Of a stretch of DNA of 44,987 nucleotides, positions 11,895 to 25,851 are shown in pieces. The notes under the pieces were generated by a model. The model saw only the letters and a program-made list of their open reading frames with translations, had not been told where the DNA came from and ran no database searches. A program made the position numbers and the translations under genes. This DNA comes from Ichthyophthirius multifiliis (lineage: Eukaryota; Ciliophora; Oligohymenophorea; Hymenostomatida): the NCBI RefSeq assembly GCF_000220395.1, contig NW_004086319.1, forward strand, positions 1-44,987, read 5' to 3'. The first letter of the stretch is position 1. Every line of letters starts with the position of its first letter.

Positions 11895-13070
11895 ATGTCA
11901 CAACAATTAACTGACTCCCTTAGGAATTTAGTTTTAATATTTACATAAAAATGTATAATATAGAATACTATAAGCAAAGAGTTATAACGAATATTTTAAA
12001 TTTTTGAATATTTCATATAATGCTTTCCTTATAACTCAAAAAAACTAGAACATTTCTGTTAAAATGTAGCATTTAACAAAGACTCATAATTCTTGAAATA
12101 ATTTATAGATGAAAATGCTTTAGATTTAATAATATTTAAGAATTCTTAATATTCATTAGTTCGGCCAGCAAGTTTAAAAGATTTAACAATAATAAATAAT
12201 AATTAGAACGAGTTTTTATCAACAAGGAATATATAATAAAATTGCAAAATATCTAATACTAATTAAAATAAAGATAATATATAGTTTAATTTTTTAATAG
12301 ATAATAAAATAAATAACTAAGATAATAATAGTTTAAAAGAAGAGAATCATAAAAATAATAATTTTACGAGTGATAATAATATAGAATTTAAAAATATTGA
12401 AGAATAGTAGTAAAATAAACAATTTTAAATATATAAAGATGAAAATAAGTTTGATTAAAATATTACTTCTCCTTTATAAATTACAATTAATAAACCTAAG
12501 AATACTCATTAAGAAAAGTCTATTAATGTCTTATCTCCTCCTCATTCTAATTTTTAATAATCACATAATATCAATTATCATTTTAATAATTCTGCTAGAC
12601 CTAAAACTGAAATAAATATTTTTAATAATTATTAAATATAAAATAGTTATAATTAACTCAATTTACATAAAACTAATTCTTAGGAAGCATATAACGAATA
12701 TAATAGTATTAATAATACAAATCATATTATAAACTAAACTAATAAATTATAAAATTTCAAAAATAAAAAAATTATATTTAATTCTTAAGAATTATTATAT
12801 AAAGTCAAAAATAATATTTTAGAATTTAAAAACAATACTTAAAAAATAAGTTTATTAATTGGAACTAATTTTATAACTGAATCTATTATAAATTAAAGAC
12901 AATCGAAAGTTCATAAAACTAAGATTATTAATCATTATTAAAATCCTATCAACTATTGGAATAATATATTGAATGATAATTAATTTTTATAGAATTAAAA
13001 TCTTTAATAAAATGAAAGAAAAACAATTCATCTTAAAAATATGAGTATATTTTTAGATAAGTAATAATGA
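11895..13070 (+). CDS. Asn/Gln-rich protein of unknown function
   Basis: An open frame of 391 residues in the ciliate code, from MSQQLTDSLRNLVLIFTQK to a TGA at 13068. The first ~110 residues are mixed in composition and look foldable (for example FNKDSQFLKQFIDENALDL). The rest is mostly Asn, Gln, Lys, Ser and Ile, likely disordered. I do not recognise a domain. A/T-rich DNA with one stop codon yields long chance frames, so support comes mainly from the N-terminal composition and from a plausible start and stop. The next plus-strand Asn/Gln-rich frame begins 583 bp downstream. A single spliced gene cannot be excluded, but I found no joining intron. Confidence 0.55.
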
Positions 13071-13473
13071 AAAGATTTATAGAAGTTTTTTTTTTTTAAG
13101 AAATTATTATAGATTTTATAAATTGAATATTATTTTTTAGTTAATTTCACATTTAATTTTAATAAAATTTAATAATATAAATAATTTAATTTATATAAAT
13201 GAACATATAATCATTTTTTTAATTTATAGACTATTTTATGAATATAAAAAATTCTATTAATACATTTTAAATAAATTAAAAAAAAAAAAAATGAAATCCA
13301 AAAGAATAAATTTATTAAGATTAAATTATAAAATTCGAAAAAATTTTTATAAAAGTATATATATTTAAATCTTTAAACATAACTCTACAAATAAAATATT
13401 TAAAAATAAAAATTAAGAAAAAAAAAAAATTAATAATATCTAAAACAAAATATAAGAAAAAAGAATATATATG

Positions 13474-13528
<55 letters not shown>

Positions 13529-13653
13529 TAAATCCAAGTTAATTAAAATATTTTATATTTATTTTTTTCATAAATTTAAAAAAATAATAACAAAAATATT
13601 TATAATAAATATTACTAAAATAAATATTATAATAATAAAATCTACCAAGTTTA
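13071..13653. other. A/T-rich gap with TA/TG microsatellite
   Basis: A/T sequence carrying a TATATG/(TA)n run at about 13465-13518; no gene signal. Confidence 0.6.
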
Positions 13654-14574
13654 ATGCCAGGAAAGTAATACAAAAACAATCAATAAAATTCTAGATAGAA
13701 TAATGCAGATAGTAATAGGTGGTTAAAAAATGATTATTAATTTGAAGAAGTTAATAATTAATAAAAAGGAAATAACAATTTTAACTAAAATTATAATTAA
13801 AATTATTAAAATGATTAATATGATTAAAAAAGTAACAATAATGAAATTTGCAATAAGTATTTATACAAGAAGAATGGTTTCATTAATAATAATGGAATGA
13901 ATTCCTAAAAAGAAGATAAACGAAATAATTTTAAATATGTTGAAATTTAATAGTAAAGTAAAGATAATATTTCTGATAATTCAAATGGGAATATATAAGA
14001 GTACAAAGGTAATAATAATTAAAAAGCAGGAGGATACAATGAAAGAAATAATTAAGGATATGAACATAAAAACGATCAAATATAAAATAATAAATATAAA
14101 AATAATAAAAATTTTAATAAAAATTATTACCATAACATCATACCTTAATAATAATAATTATAACAAAATAAAGGATTTGTATATTTTGAAAATAAATAAA
14201 AATATATAGCAAACAAATAAAATAATCTATAAGAATAATAAAATAAATAGAAACAAATTTAATTTGAAATAAAATATTTTAATAATTATATTTATAATAT
14301 TTGCCTGGATGAAAAAAATATTCAAGAAGATTAAATCGAATAAAGTATAAATAAGTAATTATAAAATCTTAAATTTGATAAAAAAACTGAAATAGAATTA
14401 AAAATAAACATCTTAAACGCTATGTACATATAATATAAACAATTAAACAATTTTTAATATAACTAATAATGTATTTTAAATTTGCTTAAAAAATATTGTG
14501 AAGAATTTTAAAATAATTATATAAATAATAATAATTATATTTATTAACATAAAAATAATAATTAATTTTTTTGA
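13654..14574 (+). CDS. Asn/Gln-rich low-complexity protein
   Basis: An open frame of 306 residues from MPGKQYKNNQQNSRQNNADS to TGA at 14572. The first two thirds are Asn/Gln/Lys with scattered Gly and Tyr (AGGYNERNNQGYEHKND). The last third is more ordered (YIYNICLDEKNIQEDQIEQS, KKTEIELKINILNAMYIQYK) and could be a helical domain. No family recognised. Such composition is common in A/T-rich ciliate and apicomplexan proteins and is compatible with a prion-like or RNA-granule protein, but nothing here proves that. A start further upstream is possible. Confidence 0.5.
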
Positions 14575-14853
14575 ATATATCAATTGTGTTTTTATTTATT
14601 AATAAAAAATTATAAAAGTAAGAAATTATATTATTATTTTTTTATAATAAATATATTTTTGTATAGATTTAATACATGTTTTTTATATATATATATATTT
14701 TTTTTATTCATGTTTTAAAATTTTATATATATATAATCTAATTAGTATAATATATTTATATTTATTTTTATAAAATTAAAAGATTTTCTTTATATATAAA
14801 ATATATTATTTATATAAATTAAATATAAAATAATTATTTTAATTTAGTTTTAG

Positions 14854-14890
<37 letters not shown>

Positions 14891-16499
14891 TTTAGATATT
14901 TATTATAAAAAAATTCTTCCATAATTCTGAATATTAATATTGTATTAGTAATCATTTTAATCAAATATAAGCAAAATTTAAATAAAAGAAATTATAAATT
15001 TTTGATTCAAACCTTTCTAGAAAAATAAAATTGAAATAAAAATTGACAATTTTAATTAAATAAAAAAATTATATTAATAAACAAAAAAATGAATTAAAGG
15101 CACTAAAAATAAGTTTTTTTATGAATAATTAATAATAAAACGATTATATTATTATCAATATGACATTTAACATAAAAAATTCAATAATATTTAGAATTAA
15201 TATGATATTTCACTTTAGCATTTTTACTTAGAGTCTATAATTAATTTACCTAATTTATAATAATCTGAAATAATAATAAGGATTAATAAGAAGTTGAAAT
15301 AATTTAGGATAATAATATTTTTTTAATTAATTAGTAAAGATTATGTTTGCTATAATTACTGTAATTTACTCATAATAAAAGAAGTAGAGTTTAAAGGTTA
15401 AATATAATTTAAGTATCATTTAATAATAATAAAAAGATTTATAGAATTTATAAAATAAAGAATAATTATTTAAATTACCTTTTAAAATATTTATATAAAA
15501 AATCTAATATATATTTAAGTTAAGCTTTCAAATAAATATCCTTATTAAATTATTATATATTATAAAAAATTTATATTTCTTAATTTAAAAGGACTATAAA
15601 TTAAAATATTAAATTATACGCATACACTGTATTATATGATAATTTAGAATAATAACTAAATTAATATTTTTTGCTTAAACAAAGGTAAAAAAAAATGTAT
15701 TTTATTTATTTTTTTAAATAGTTTTAATTAGAAATATAATACGATGGGCTTTTCATATATAATATTAGAACAAAAATTTTTTTGAATAAAGAAAATCATT
15801 GATTTTTATATAACAACCAAATCAAAAAAATGTCTTTTTTAAAATTATGTTGAAAAATCATTTTCAGAATATTATTATAAAAGCTTATTTTATTAAAGAT
15901 TAAATAAAAATATACAAAAATAAATATTTAAACAGAATGCTTATATAAATGCTTTTTTACATTACAGTATTATTATGAATTTTTAAAATTAATAATTTTT
16001 TGAATATTATTAAACTACTTCAGTTATATTTATTTTGTTTCGTTGTAATGAGTTTTATTATTTATTATTTTATATTGACTTTTTATTTTTTAAAAATTTT
16101 ACAATAAAATAACTATTGTTTTTTATTTTAACTTAATGACGGTATAAATTTATTTTGTATTATTATTATAATATATTTTTTAGTTAAATTCGTATTATAA
16201 AATATATATTTATTGTTTTTTATAGAAATTAATAAAAAATATGTATTTTAAATTGTAATTAATATATATTCTTCCAGATGATATTATTATTGATGGTTAA
16301 AATTTAATTTATATTTTATTAAATATATTTGATTTAATGCTTGTTTTAATAGTTTTATTAAATAATTATTTATAATAAATATAAAATTTAAATTAATCAT
16401 AATAAGTAATAAATTAAACAACCTAGAATTAAATAAGTAAAACATTAAAAAATAATAAAATAATAAATTTAATAATTAAATTTTAATATATTACTAAAT
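14575..16499. other. A/T-rich gap with one weak spliced open frame
   Basis: Holds an AT run at about 14858-14884. A plus-strand frame from ATG 15089 to TGA 15976 can be built if two introns are allowed (GT near 15112, and GT near 15683). It would encode ~240 residues, including VLIRNIIRWAFHIQYQ. Fewer than a tenth of its codons start with G, against about a third in the helicase gene, so chance is likely and I do not call a gene. Confidence 0.5.
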
Positions 16500-17534
16500 T
16501 CATTAATTTTGAGTATATTCGATTTATATTTCAACATATATATCTTCTTAATCTTTCTTAGATTAAAAGTTCTGCTAATCTTCTTTTTAAAACAAATATC
16601 CATATGCTGCACAAGGCAACAAAGCATTAATTTTATTATCACATAAGTGTATACTTTAAGTAAGATCATCTATATATTATTGGTCTAATTAATAAATTCT
16701 GGAATGATCTTTAGATTTTATAGATCCAGAAAGAATATCATAATACATATTTTATTATAGTTGTTCGAAAATGTCAACACCATTGCTTTAAGGTTATTTA
16801 TAATTTTTTTATTCGTTTTGTTTTTCAATATAATTAGGAAGAATAGCTTTTAAACATGATTCCATTTAATTTTTTAATAAAATGAATATATTTTCAAAAT
16901 ACATTTATATATAGGGAACTTATTTATCAAAGTTTTCGTTTTTCTTTTTTTTTTTATTTCCTTTATTTTATATAAATTCATCTATGTCTTCTTCCAGTAA
17001 GGATTAAAATGATAAATGTTCCTTTTAGTATTTAAACCAAACAAATGTTTCTTTATCATCATACATTTTATATAAAGAAACGAATATATGAAATAATTCA
17101 GTAAGATAAAAAAGAAGTAATAACGGTAACTTAACAAATTAATCAGTATATAAGTTTTTTTATTTTCTTAAAATTGTAGAGTATTTTTTACATAATTGTA
17201 GAATTTAAATGGTTGTTACTACATATTGTATATGTTCTTCATTTATCTTCATTTTTTTATATTCTTCTTAAAAACGCTTTATTATCATTTCACATGCTTA
17301 TAATATATCACTTTTCATATCTTATCCTAGCTCTTTTTACAAATAATTTCTTATGTTTATTTAGTTCTGGATTATTTCGTTGTGAAATTTAATCGATGTT
17401 ACATGCTAAACTACGTACATCGTCCATTCTAATTTTAATTATGCTAATGATTTTGATTTACTGTTTTCTAATTTTTGAACTTATATTTAATGTTCAGGGG
17501 TTTTAATTTGTTTTTATGCAAAACCACATCCCAT
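16500..17534 (-). CDS. Unknown protein with N-terminal acylation signal
   Basis: A single exon of 344 residues starting MGCGFAQKQIKTPEHQ. Gly2 with Cys3 is a typical N-myristoylation/palmitoylation site, so membrane attachment is inferred. The body is predominantly helical in appearance (KSLAQLKLEWTMYVVQH, CEMIIKRFQEEYKKMKINEE, LPLLLLFYLTELFHIFVSLY) with a Lys-rich linker near residue 215. A Cys-containing segment IHLCDNKINALLPCAAYGYL lies near the C-terminus. No transmembrane segment or known domain stands out. It is divergently arranged with the EF-hand/EML gene, whose product also begins with Gly2 (MGNKILGD); only 391 bp separate the starts, so shared regulation is possible. Codon composition is convincing for a real gene. 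Confidence 0.8.
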
Positions 17535-17925
17535 TTTTATATATATTATTGTTTATTTATTATTTTTTGTTTGTTTATTATTAAATTTTAATATATACGT
17601 ATATTTTTTTTTTATTAAAATTATTTTTTTTGTTTAACTTTTTTATAATTCTAATAAATGCAAATATATTCATTATTTATAATTATTTTTTTAATTATTA
17701 AAATTATATATGCCCTATTTTTATTTTTTTCGATTATATTTTTTATTTCTTTTATTTAATGCTTTTAGTAATATTTCTATATTAAATTATATTATCTATG
17801 TGTTTTATATATAATTTTATTTTATTTTATTTTTAAAAAATCTATAACTTATTTTAAATATTATAAATATAAAAAAAGGAAGAAAAAAAAAACTTTAAAA
17901 AATAAAATAAAAGATTTAATCAAAA
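17535..17925. promoter_or_regulatory. Divergent promoter region
   Basis: A 391-bp A/T-rich interval between the start codons of two divergent genes. It must contain both promoters and 5' untranslated regions. No specific motif is recognisable. Confidence 0.5.
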
Positions 17926-20743
17926 ATGGGCAACAAAATTCTTGGAGATTTCAGAAAATCGCGTTATAAAGGATTTAATTAAGATTAATTAAATTATATA
18001 AAGTTATTAATAAATAAATAAAAATAATACTATTAAAAATAAAAAAAAATATATAATTATATTAAAATTACAAAATAAAATATATTAAAAAATGCATTAT
18101 TTTAAAATAATATATAATTAGAGATAAATTTTAATTATTATGTGATGATAATGGATATCTTTGTAAAGAAAACTTAGCTATTATATACAAATGCAGTATA
18201 AGTTAAGCATAAAAGGTAAACTATTAAAAATGAGAAATAATTATTATTTATTTATGTTTTTTTTTTATGAAAATAAGCTTATAATGTTTCTAGATTTAGA
18301 TGGTTCATAAAATGCCGATTTTTATAAATTTTGCTGTGGAGCAGCTCTTTTATGCTAGAATAACTTGACAGAAAAAGCAAATATTTTATATAATATATTT
18401 AATTATAGACAAGCTGATAATGTAGTTTTTGAAGAACTCTCTTTATTCGTCGAACATTTTATGAGATATATGGCTTTTATAAATGATGAAGAGGAACCCA
18501 CAAACAAACAAGTAGAAACAAAAACAAAATAATTATTGTTAAAATGGGATATTGATAAGGACAATTAATTAAATATGGATGAATGGGAGGCAATGTTAAG
18601 AAGAGATCCTGATATTTTGCAATATATGTATAATATGGGTTTTGTTACTAAGTTTGAAATGGGATATGAGGATAATCAATATGAAGATTGCAATAGTGAT
18701 ATAGAAGAAGAAATTGATAAGAAAAATATGGACAGAGATGAAAGAATAGAAAAAATTAAAAATGGAATCGAACATAATGAAAAACCTGATGGACTTGAAG
18801 ATGATTTTGAAAAAGATTTAATATAATAAAAAATTACAAATACAGGTTTATTATATATATATTATTATTATTACTTATTTAATTAATTACTATTTATTAA
18901 TATTATATAATGTTTATTATCATTTATTATTATTATTTTTTATATTTTTATTTATAAATATATTTTTTTATTTTTTCATAATTTATATTATTATTATTAT
19001 TATTATATATTTATTTATTATTTATTATGATACATACATAGATGATGAGTAATGGAAATAATCTTTTAATTATTTTCCTTCTTGGTTTAATTCTAATAAT
19101 CAAAAAAGATTAGAAGCTCCTAAAGTAAATTTAGATTTGGAATATATACATGGATATAGATGCCATGATACTAGAAATAACTTGAAGTACGCATATAATA
19201 ATAATGTAATATATCATACAGCAGGCATAGGAATAAAATTAGATTAAAATGAAAATAAATAATATTTCTTCGAATAGCATAATGATGATATAACATGTTT
19301 GGATATTTCTAAAGACTTAAGAAGAGTAATAACAGGATAAATAGGTGCTCATCCGTTATTATGTGTATGGAATTCATAGGATATGTCCACTTTAGCAATT
19401 TTTAAAGGCGTTTTATAAGTCGGAATCGGATGTTGTTGCATTTCTCCAGATGGAAAATATGCTGTAGGAAATTCATTAGATGATGATAATACATTAGTTA
19501 TATATGATATAGATTTACATATATAAAATAAAAAAATCCAAAAAGTAATGATGATGGTATGGTTGCTTGTGGAAAAACAACAAAAGCTTTCATATTTTAA
19601 TTATAATTTCATCCTGTTGAAAAAATGATAATTGCAACATGTATGAAAGAAGTTAATTTTATAACTTTTTCGGGAAATAGTATTAAGTGTACAAAAGGGG
19701 TTTGGGGTATATAATAGCCTTAAGCAGTTTTGTGTGTTACTTTCAATTAAAATGATGTTGTTACAGGGATGTTTAATGGAAACATTTGTGTTTGGAAAGA
19801 ATAAAAAATTTCAGAAGTTTTAAAAGGACATTATGGGCCTACTAATTGCATTTGTCCAAGAAATAATTAAAATGGTTTCATTTCTGGAGGAAGAAATGGG
19901 GTTATAATTATCTGGAATGGCGATTATACGCAATCTAAAGTAATTGAAATAGAAGATTTTGTGAAAGATTTAAATTATAAGCCGATTATTGCCTTGAATG
20001 AAAATAAAAATGGAGATTTATTGGTAGGAATGAGGGGAGGGGAAATCATTGAAGTACTCAAAGGAGACTTTAAAAAACACAAAATTATTAATTAAGGGCA
20101 TTGGGATGATGAAGTTTGGGGTTTGGCGACTCATCCAAATTCCAGTTTTTATTATACTAGTGGAGAAGATAAGATTTTGTATAAATTTGATGTAAAATAA
20201 AGAAAAATGATTAAAAAATTGAAACTTAGTTATTCTTGTAAAGTATTAGCGATTTCATCGGATGGAAATTATTTAGCTGCTGGGTGCAAAAATGGATATT
20301 TATGTATCCTCAATCCCGATAGTCTTTAAATAATTAATGAAATAAAAGAATATATTAATCCGGATAAAGACTTGATTTCTATTATGAAGTTTTCACCAAG
20401 TTCAAGAAAGCTTTTTGTCTCATATGCTAATCCAATTAATTATATGGTTGTTTTCGATTCTTAAAATGGATTCAAAAAAATTTTAGAATTTAAGATTTAA
20501 TGTAGAATTAATCATATGGACTTTTCTGAAGATGGAAAAACTATCTAATGTAATGGAGTTAATAATCTTTTGTATTATAGTGCCGAAAACGGGGAAGCTA
20601 TTAATAATGGATTTTAATTGTTTAAAGATGAAAAATGGGCTTCATGGACGATTCCAAGAGGATTTTGTACAAAAGGAATATGGCCTCCATGTACTGGTGG
20701 AGATGATATTAATGCTGTCGAAAGATCACCTTCAGGAGACGGT

Positions 20744-20805
<62 letters not shown>

Positions 20806-23800
20806 TTTTATTTTTTTTTTTTTTAGTTTTGGTAACTTCAGATGATTTTAGTAAAGTGAAATTATTTAAATATCCAGTTCATCCTTTGATGGTATAGGAA
20901 GGAAAGACAAGTAGATAATAAGAATAGTCTTATATTAAATTTACTGGACATAGTTCTCATGTTACTAATGTACGATTTTTAAAAGATTCTTCTTATATCA
21001 TTTCAGTTGGGGGAGAAGAAAAGTCTGTGTTTTAATGGAAATATATAAAAGGTTAAGATGAACCAGATGAAGAAGAAAATTAATATTCAAAACCTTAAGG
21101 ATATGCTTTAATGGAGCCTGGTTAATAAGAAGGTGATATTTTTGGGGAAGAAGAAAAAGAAGAAGGTGATTAAATTGGGGCTGTTAAACCTTTTTTGGGA
21201 GAACTTTTACATAGTATTCCAAGTTGGTATAAACCTAATAATAAAAGAGATAACTAATTACCTGATGGAGATATATCTTTAACTTATTGTCATGGATATA
21301 GATTTTTTTACATTCAAGATAATTGTAGAGATATGGTAAAATATTCAGATGATTTCAATTAAATTATTTTCCCTGCAGCTGCTGTTGGAGTTATTTAGGA
21401 AAAAAAATTGGAGGAAAATAAAAGTTTTTCATTAAACATATTGAAGATATTGTTTCTTTCGATCTTCACCCATAAAGGACTATTGCTGCTACAGGATAAA
21501 TGGCTGCTAAAGGAAAAGCCAAATGTATAGATATTTTTGTTTGGGATGTTGAAACTAATGTAAATTAATATATTTTATTTTATATAATATTGATTTTAAT
21601 TTTAATTTTATTTTATTTTATTTTATTTTATTATATTATTATAATAAAATATAATATAATATTATAATTTAATATAAATTAAAGGAAATAAAAGCTAATT
21701 TTAATGATTTTCATAGAAGGGCCGTTGTTTTATTAAAATTTAGTCCTAATGGTTAATTATTATTATCTGTAGGTTAAGATGATGATAATTCGCTTGCAAT
21801 TTATGATTGGTAAGCTAAACGTTTAGTAACTACTAGTTAGGTAGATAAAGCAAAAGTAACAAGTGCTGCATGGAAAAATGAGACTGAATTTGTAACTACA
21901 GGATTTAAACATGTTAAATTTTGGACTTTAAGTGGCAGAAATGCGAAAAGTGTAATAGGGAAAGTTACTTCAAGTTAAAAGTTTGTGTCCTAATATAGTT
22001 CTATTTATGCAGAAAATATATGCTTTACAGGAGGAGCTGATGGAAACGTTTATTAATGGAGCGGAAGTGCAGGAACTGCTTTGAAAGGAGCAAAACATGA
22101 TAAGACTGTACAAACTTTTGGGTATGATAGTAAGTGTAAAACTCTTTATAGTGGAGGATTGGATGGTAAAATATTAAAATGGATAATCTAAGGAGGAAAC
22201 GCTAAACCAGAAGGATTATTAGTTGATTTATCAGGTCAAACAAGTATATAATAATTAGAATTTCCAAGCGGAGTCGTATCTTTAGATTTGTAAAATAACA
22301 CAAAAAATGTACTTTTGGGTACTGTAGGCGGATAAATAATTGAATTTTCAAACAATAAATGCAATTTGCTACTTTAAGGACATTTTGATGGCGAACTTTG
22401 GGGTTTAGCAACTTCTCCAAATAAAGATATGATTGTTACATCAGGAGGAGATAAAACTATTAGACTTTGGGATATTAATAAAAATAAAATGGTGGTTTCA
22501 ACAAAGCCTTTAAATAAAGATGTAAGAGCAGTAGATTGGGGAATTTAAGATGGAAAGGAATTTATTGTAGCAGCGGATGTTACAGGAGTTATTTATTTAT
22601 TAAATGTGTAAAATTTAGATATTTTGGCAAAACATAATTCAGAGTTTACGAAAATTACAAATAGGCAAGCTACACCATGGATTGAAGACATTAAAGTTTC
22701 TCCTTGTGGAAAATGGGCGGCTTTTGGTGCCCATGCAGGAGCTTCGAATTTGGAAATCGTAGGAATCTCTGCAGGGTAGGCCTTTACAAAAGGATTTTAG
22801 ATTAAATGTGGTCTGACTTCGGCATTGTTACATTTAGATTGGTCGAAAGATTCAAATAATATTGTGGTAAATTCGCAAGCTTATGAACTTAAATTTGTTG
22901 GTGTTTCTGCAAAGAAAAATATAGCTTCTTCTTCTGCGAAAGATATTGAGTGGGCTACTTGGACTTCTAAATTGGGTTTTCCTGTATAAGGGGTTTTCTA
23001 AGGAGTTGATTATACGGATGTTAATTCAGTTGTTAGAAGTGGATCACAAAAAGTAAATATTTATATATACACATATACATATATATATATATACATATAT
23101 ATATTTGTTTAGTTTTTAGCTTCAGGAAATGATGATAGTAAAATAAAATTGTTTAAATATCCAGTTGTGGTACCTAAGTAGGTACATAAAGAATATTTGG
23201 GACATTCTTCACATATTACTAAGGTTAGATTTACTTTTGATGATAATTTTTTGATTTCAGTTGGTGGTAATGACAAATGTACTATGATTTGGAAAACTAC
23301 TTTTGGAGCAGGATTGGGAAAATCAGTAGATTAGATTTAAGAAATTTAAGATGATGATATTGATTTGACAGATGAAATAGATATTCCAAAAAAAAAATAT
23401 GCGAAAAATAAAGCTGTTATTTAAAAACAAGTGAATAATGATGATCTTTTTGAAGAAGAATCAGCAGATAATGGAGATTAATTTATGGCAGTTAAACGTA
23501 AAATATTAAATATTTATTTATTTAAAAAATATTTATTTAAAAATAGCTTGGTTAGGTGCCATAAAAGAACCTACATATAAATATTTTAAAGACTCTAAAT
23601 AAGCAGAAGCTCCTCCTGTTTCAATAAAACCTTAATATTGTTATGGAATTCGAACAAAAGATTAAAGAGGAAATTTAAGATTTACTAAATCAGGAAAATT
23701 AGTATATAATGCAGCTGCTTTGGGTATTGTATTAGATATGTAAACTAATACATAGCAATTTTTCAATTTACATACAGATGATATTATATCTTTAGATTTA

Positions 23801-25731
23801 AATAATGACGGAACATTAGTAGCAACAGGAGAAATAGGACCAAAACCATACATTTATGTATGGGATTCTGATACTTGTGAGAAAAAATATGAATGGAAAG
23901 GCATTTTGAAAAAAGGAGTTGCGTGTTTATCTTTTAATGCGGATTCTAGTAAACTTTTAGGAGCAGCAATCGATGATGATCATTATGTGGGAATATTTGA
24001 TTTAAAATCGGGAAAAAGTATGACTTTTGTAGGAGGAAAGGAAGTTATTGTGGATTTAGATTGGATAAACGACACTTCTTTTGTTACTATTGGAATTAAG
24101 CATTTTAAATTTTGGAATTAAGCAGAAGGTACTTACAAAGGATAAACTGGATAGTTTGGCAAAGGAAATAATATTTTGTCAGGAATTGGATTTGTTAATA
24201 ATTAAATTATTATTGGAGCAGCAACTGGAGATTTGTAGTTATGGAATGGAAAAAATTGGACTAAAAATGTCAAAGAAAAATTACATTCGAAAGCCTGTGA
24301 AACTATTGTTGTAGATTAAGATTAGTTAATTTTTTTTATATTTAATTTTTAATTTTTTAATTTTTTTTATAGTATTTTTACAGGAGGTAGAGATGGATTT
24401 TTAAATATTCTAAGCAAAAATTTTGAAGAGATAGTTAAAATTAATATTTAGGAAGTTTGTTAAGGTTCTTAGAGCCCTGAAGTAAGAAGTATTTGTTTAA
24501 GTGATGATAAAAAAAGTATATTCATAGCTACTTTAGGCTGTGAAATATTCGAACTTAGAAAAAAAGATTAAAAAATAACTAAAAATACTAAATTTTCATT
24601 CCATAAATGTTATATGTAAGGTCATTTTAGTCCAAATGCAAAAGTAAAAATAAATAAATAAATTATTTTTAATTAATTTTTTTTGTAACATAAAAGTGGA
24701 CAAATGAAGTTTGGGGTCTTGCTGTATTCCCAAATAATCCAGATGAATATGCTACATGTAGTGATGATGGAACATTAAGAATTTGGTCTTGTTCACAAAG
24801 GAAATTACTGAGATTAACTTAAACTTAATTTAGTAATTAATAAAAATACTCAAAAAGAAAAATATAATTTATTAATATCAAAAAAAGATAAATAAGGAGA
24901 AATTGTTGCTAGAGATAAAGCTACAGGAGATTATAATGATTCAGTAAAAGCAAGAGCGATTGCAATAAGTCCAGATGGAAGTGCAATTGTGGTAGGGCAT
25001 AAAGATGGTACAATAAGAGTATTCGAAAGTGAGACATTGAAGTAAACTAATGTGGTAAAATAAGCCACGAAATGGATCTCAGATATTAAATTTTCGCCTG
25101 ATGGCTCTTTATTAGTTGTAGGTGCTCATGATTGTTCTATTTATTGTTATAACTTTAGCTTAACTTAATTAAAACCTAAATGTAGGCCAATGAAAAAGCA
25201 CTCCTCTGCAATTACACATATTGATTTTTCAAGAGATGGAAATTATATCCATTCTACTTGTTAGGCTTATGAATTATTATTTTGGGACGTTAATATAGGC
25301 AAATAATTGACTTCCGGAGCTTCACATTTAAAAGATGAAATGTGGGCTACTTGGACTGCTACTTTAGGATGGCCTGTATTTTTTTTATTTTTTGTTATAT
25401 TTATAAAATACATTTATATATAGGTTTAAGGCATATGGCCTGAATGTGCAGATGGTACTGATATTAATGCTGTAGATAGGTCTAATCTTACAATAAAAGG
25501 AAATAAAGATATTACAAATTCATATTATTTATTAGCATCAGCTGATGACTTTCTTAAGTGAGAATTCTTAGATTCCCATCACTTAAAAAGAGCTCGAAGG
25601 GAGTTGTAGGAATTGGACATAGTTCCCATGTTACAAATGTTAAATGGAATGGAGATGACACTTATCTTTATAGTACTGGAGGTGAAGATTAATGTGTTAT
25701 ATAATGGCAAGTTTAAAAATTATTAAAATGA
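17926..25731 (+). CDS. EF-hand plus triple EML (HELP/WD40 TAPE) protein, EML5/6-like
   Basis: Twelve exons (starts 17926, 18122, 18278, 19042, 20827, 21685, 23113, 23547, 24373, 24697, 24888, 25424) give ~2,300 residues. Residues 1-246 hold a Gly2 start (MGNKILGDFRKSR), a calcium-sensor-like helical region (FEELSLFVEHFMRYM) and an EF-hand loop DIDKDNQLNMDE with ligands at 1, 3, 5 and 12. Three EML modules follow, each opening with a HELP-like line (LEYIHGYRCHDTRNNLKY; LTYCHGYRFFYIQDN; QYCYGIRTKDQRGNLRF). Each has a GIWPPC/GVFQGV/GIWPEC-plus-D-INAV/SVV block and closes with GHSSHVTNV/GHSSHITKV. EML proteins bind microtubules through such modules; three per chain is the EML5/EML6 plan. The N-terminal calcium module and possible lipid anchor suggest calcium-dependent linkage of microtubules to membrane, which is inference. 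Three places need one extra base to stay in frame: the A run at 19530-19536, the A run at 21400-21407, and 25554-25561. These are probably sequence errors, since strong homology continues on both sides. Confidence 0.9.
20742..20826 (+). repeat. Intron made largely of (TA)n
   Basis: An 85-nt intron of the EML-like gene, phase 1, containing about 40 bases of pure TA repeat followed by a T-rich tract and TTTTAG acceptor. Length should vary between strains without affecting the protein. Confidence 0.85.
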
Positions 25732-25851
25732 TAAATTATAATATCATATATATTATTATTTTTATTATATTTTAGTATAAAAAAGTAGTTATAAATATTT
25801 TACTTTTTTATATGTAATTTTTTTTTAAAAAAATAATATTTATATTTAAAT

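Noticed and set aside
11895-12250. Possible La-motif-like N-terminus in the Asn-rich protein
   Set aside because: Only a loose resemblance (KDSQFLKQFIDENAL); the order of conserved aromatic residues does not fit.
15089-15978. Plus-strand spliced frame of ~240 residues
   Set aside because: Very few G-starting codons, no domain, and chance frames of this size are expected with one stop codon in such A/T-rich DNA.
16469-16669. Minus-strand standard-code frame
   Set aside because: It overlaps the longer MGCG protein in another frame and lacks support.
25558-25571. A 14-nt GT-AG intron (GTGAGAATTCTTAG) that would remove the TGA in the EML gene
   Set aside because: All other introns here are 37 nt or longer. 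Removing it would also delete the conserved VRILRF segment expected in the WD40 repeat, so a missing base fits better.
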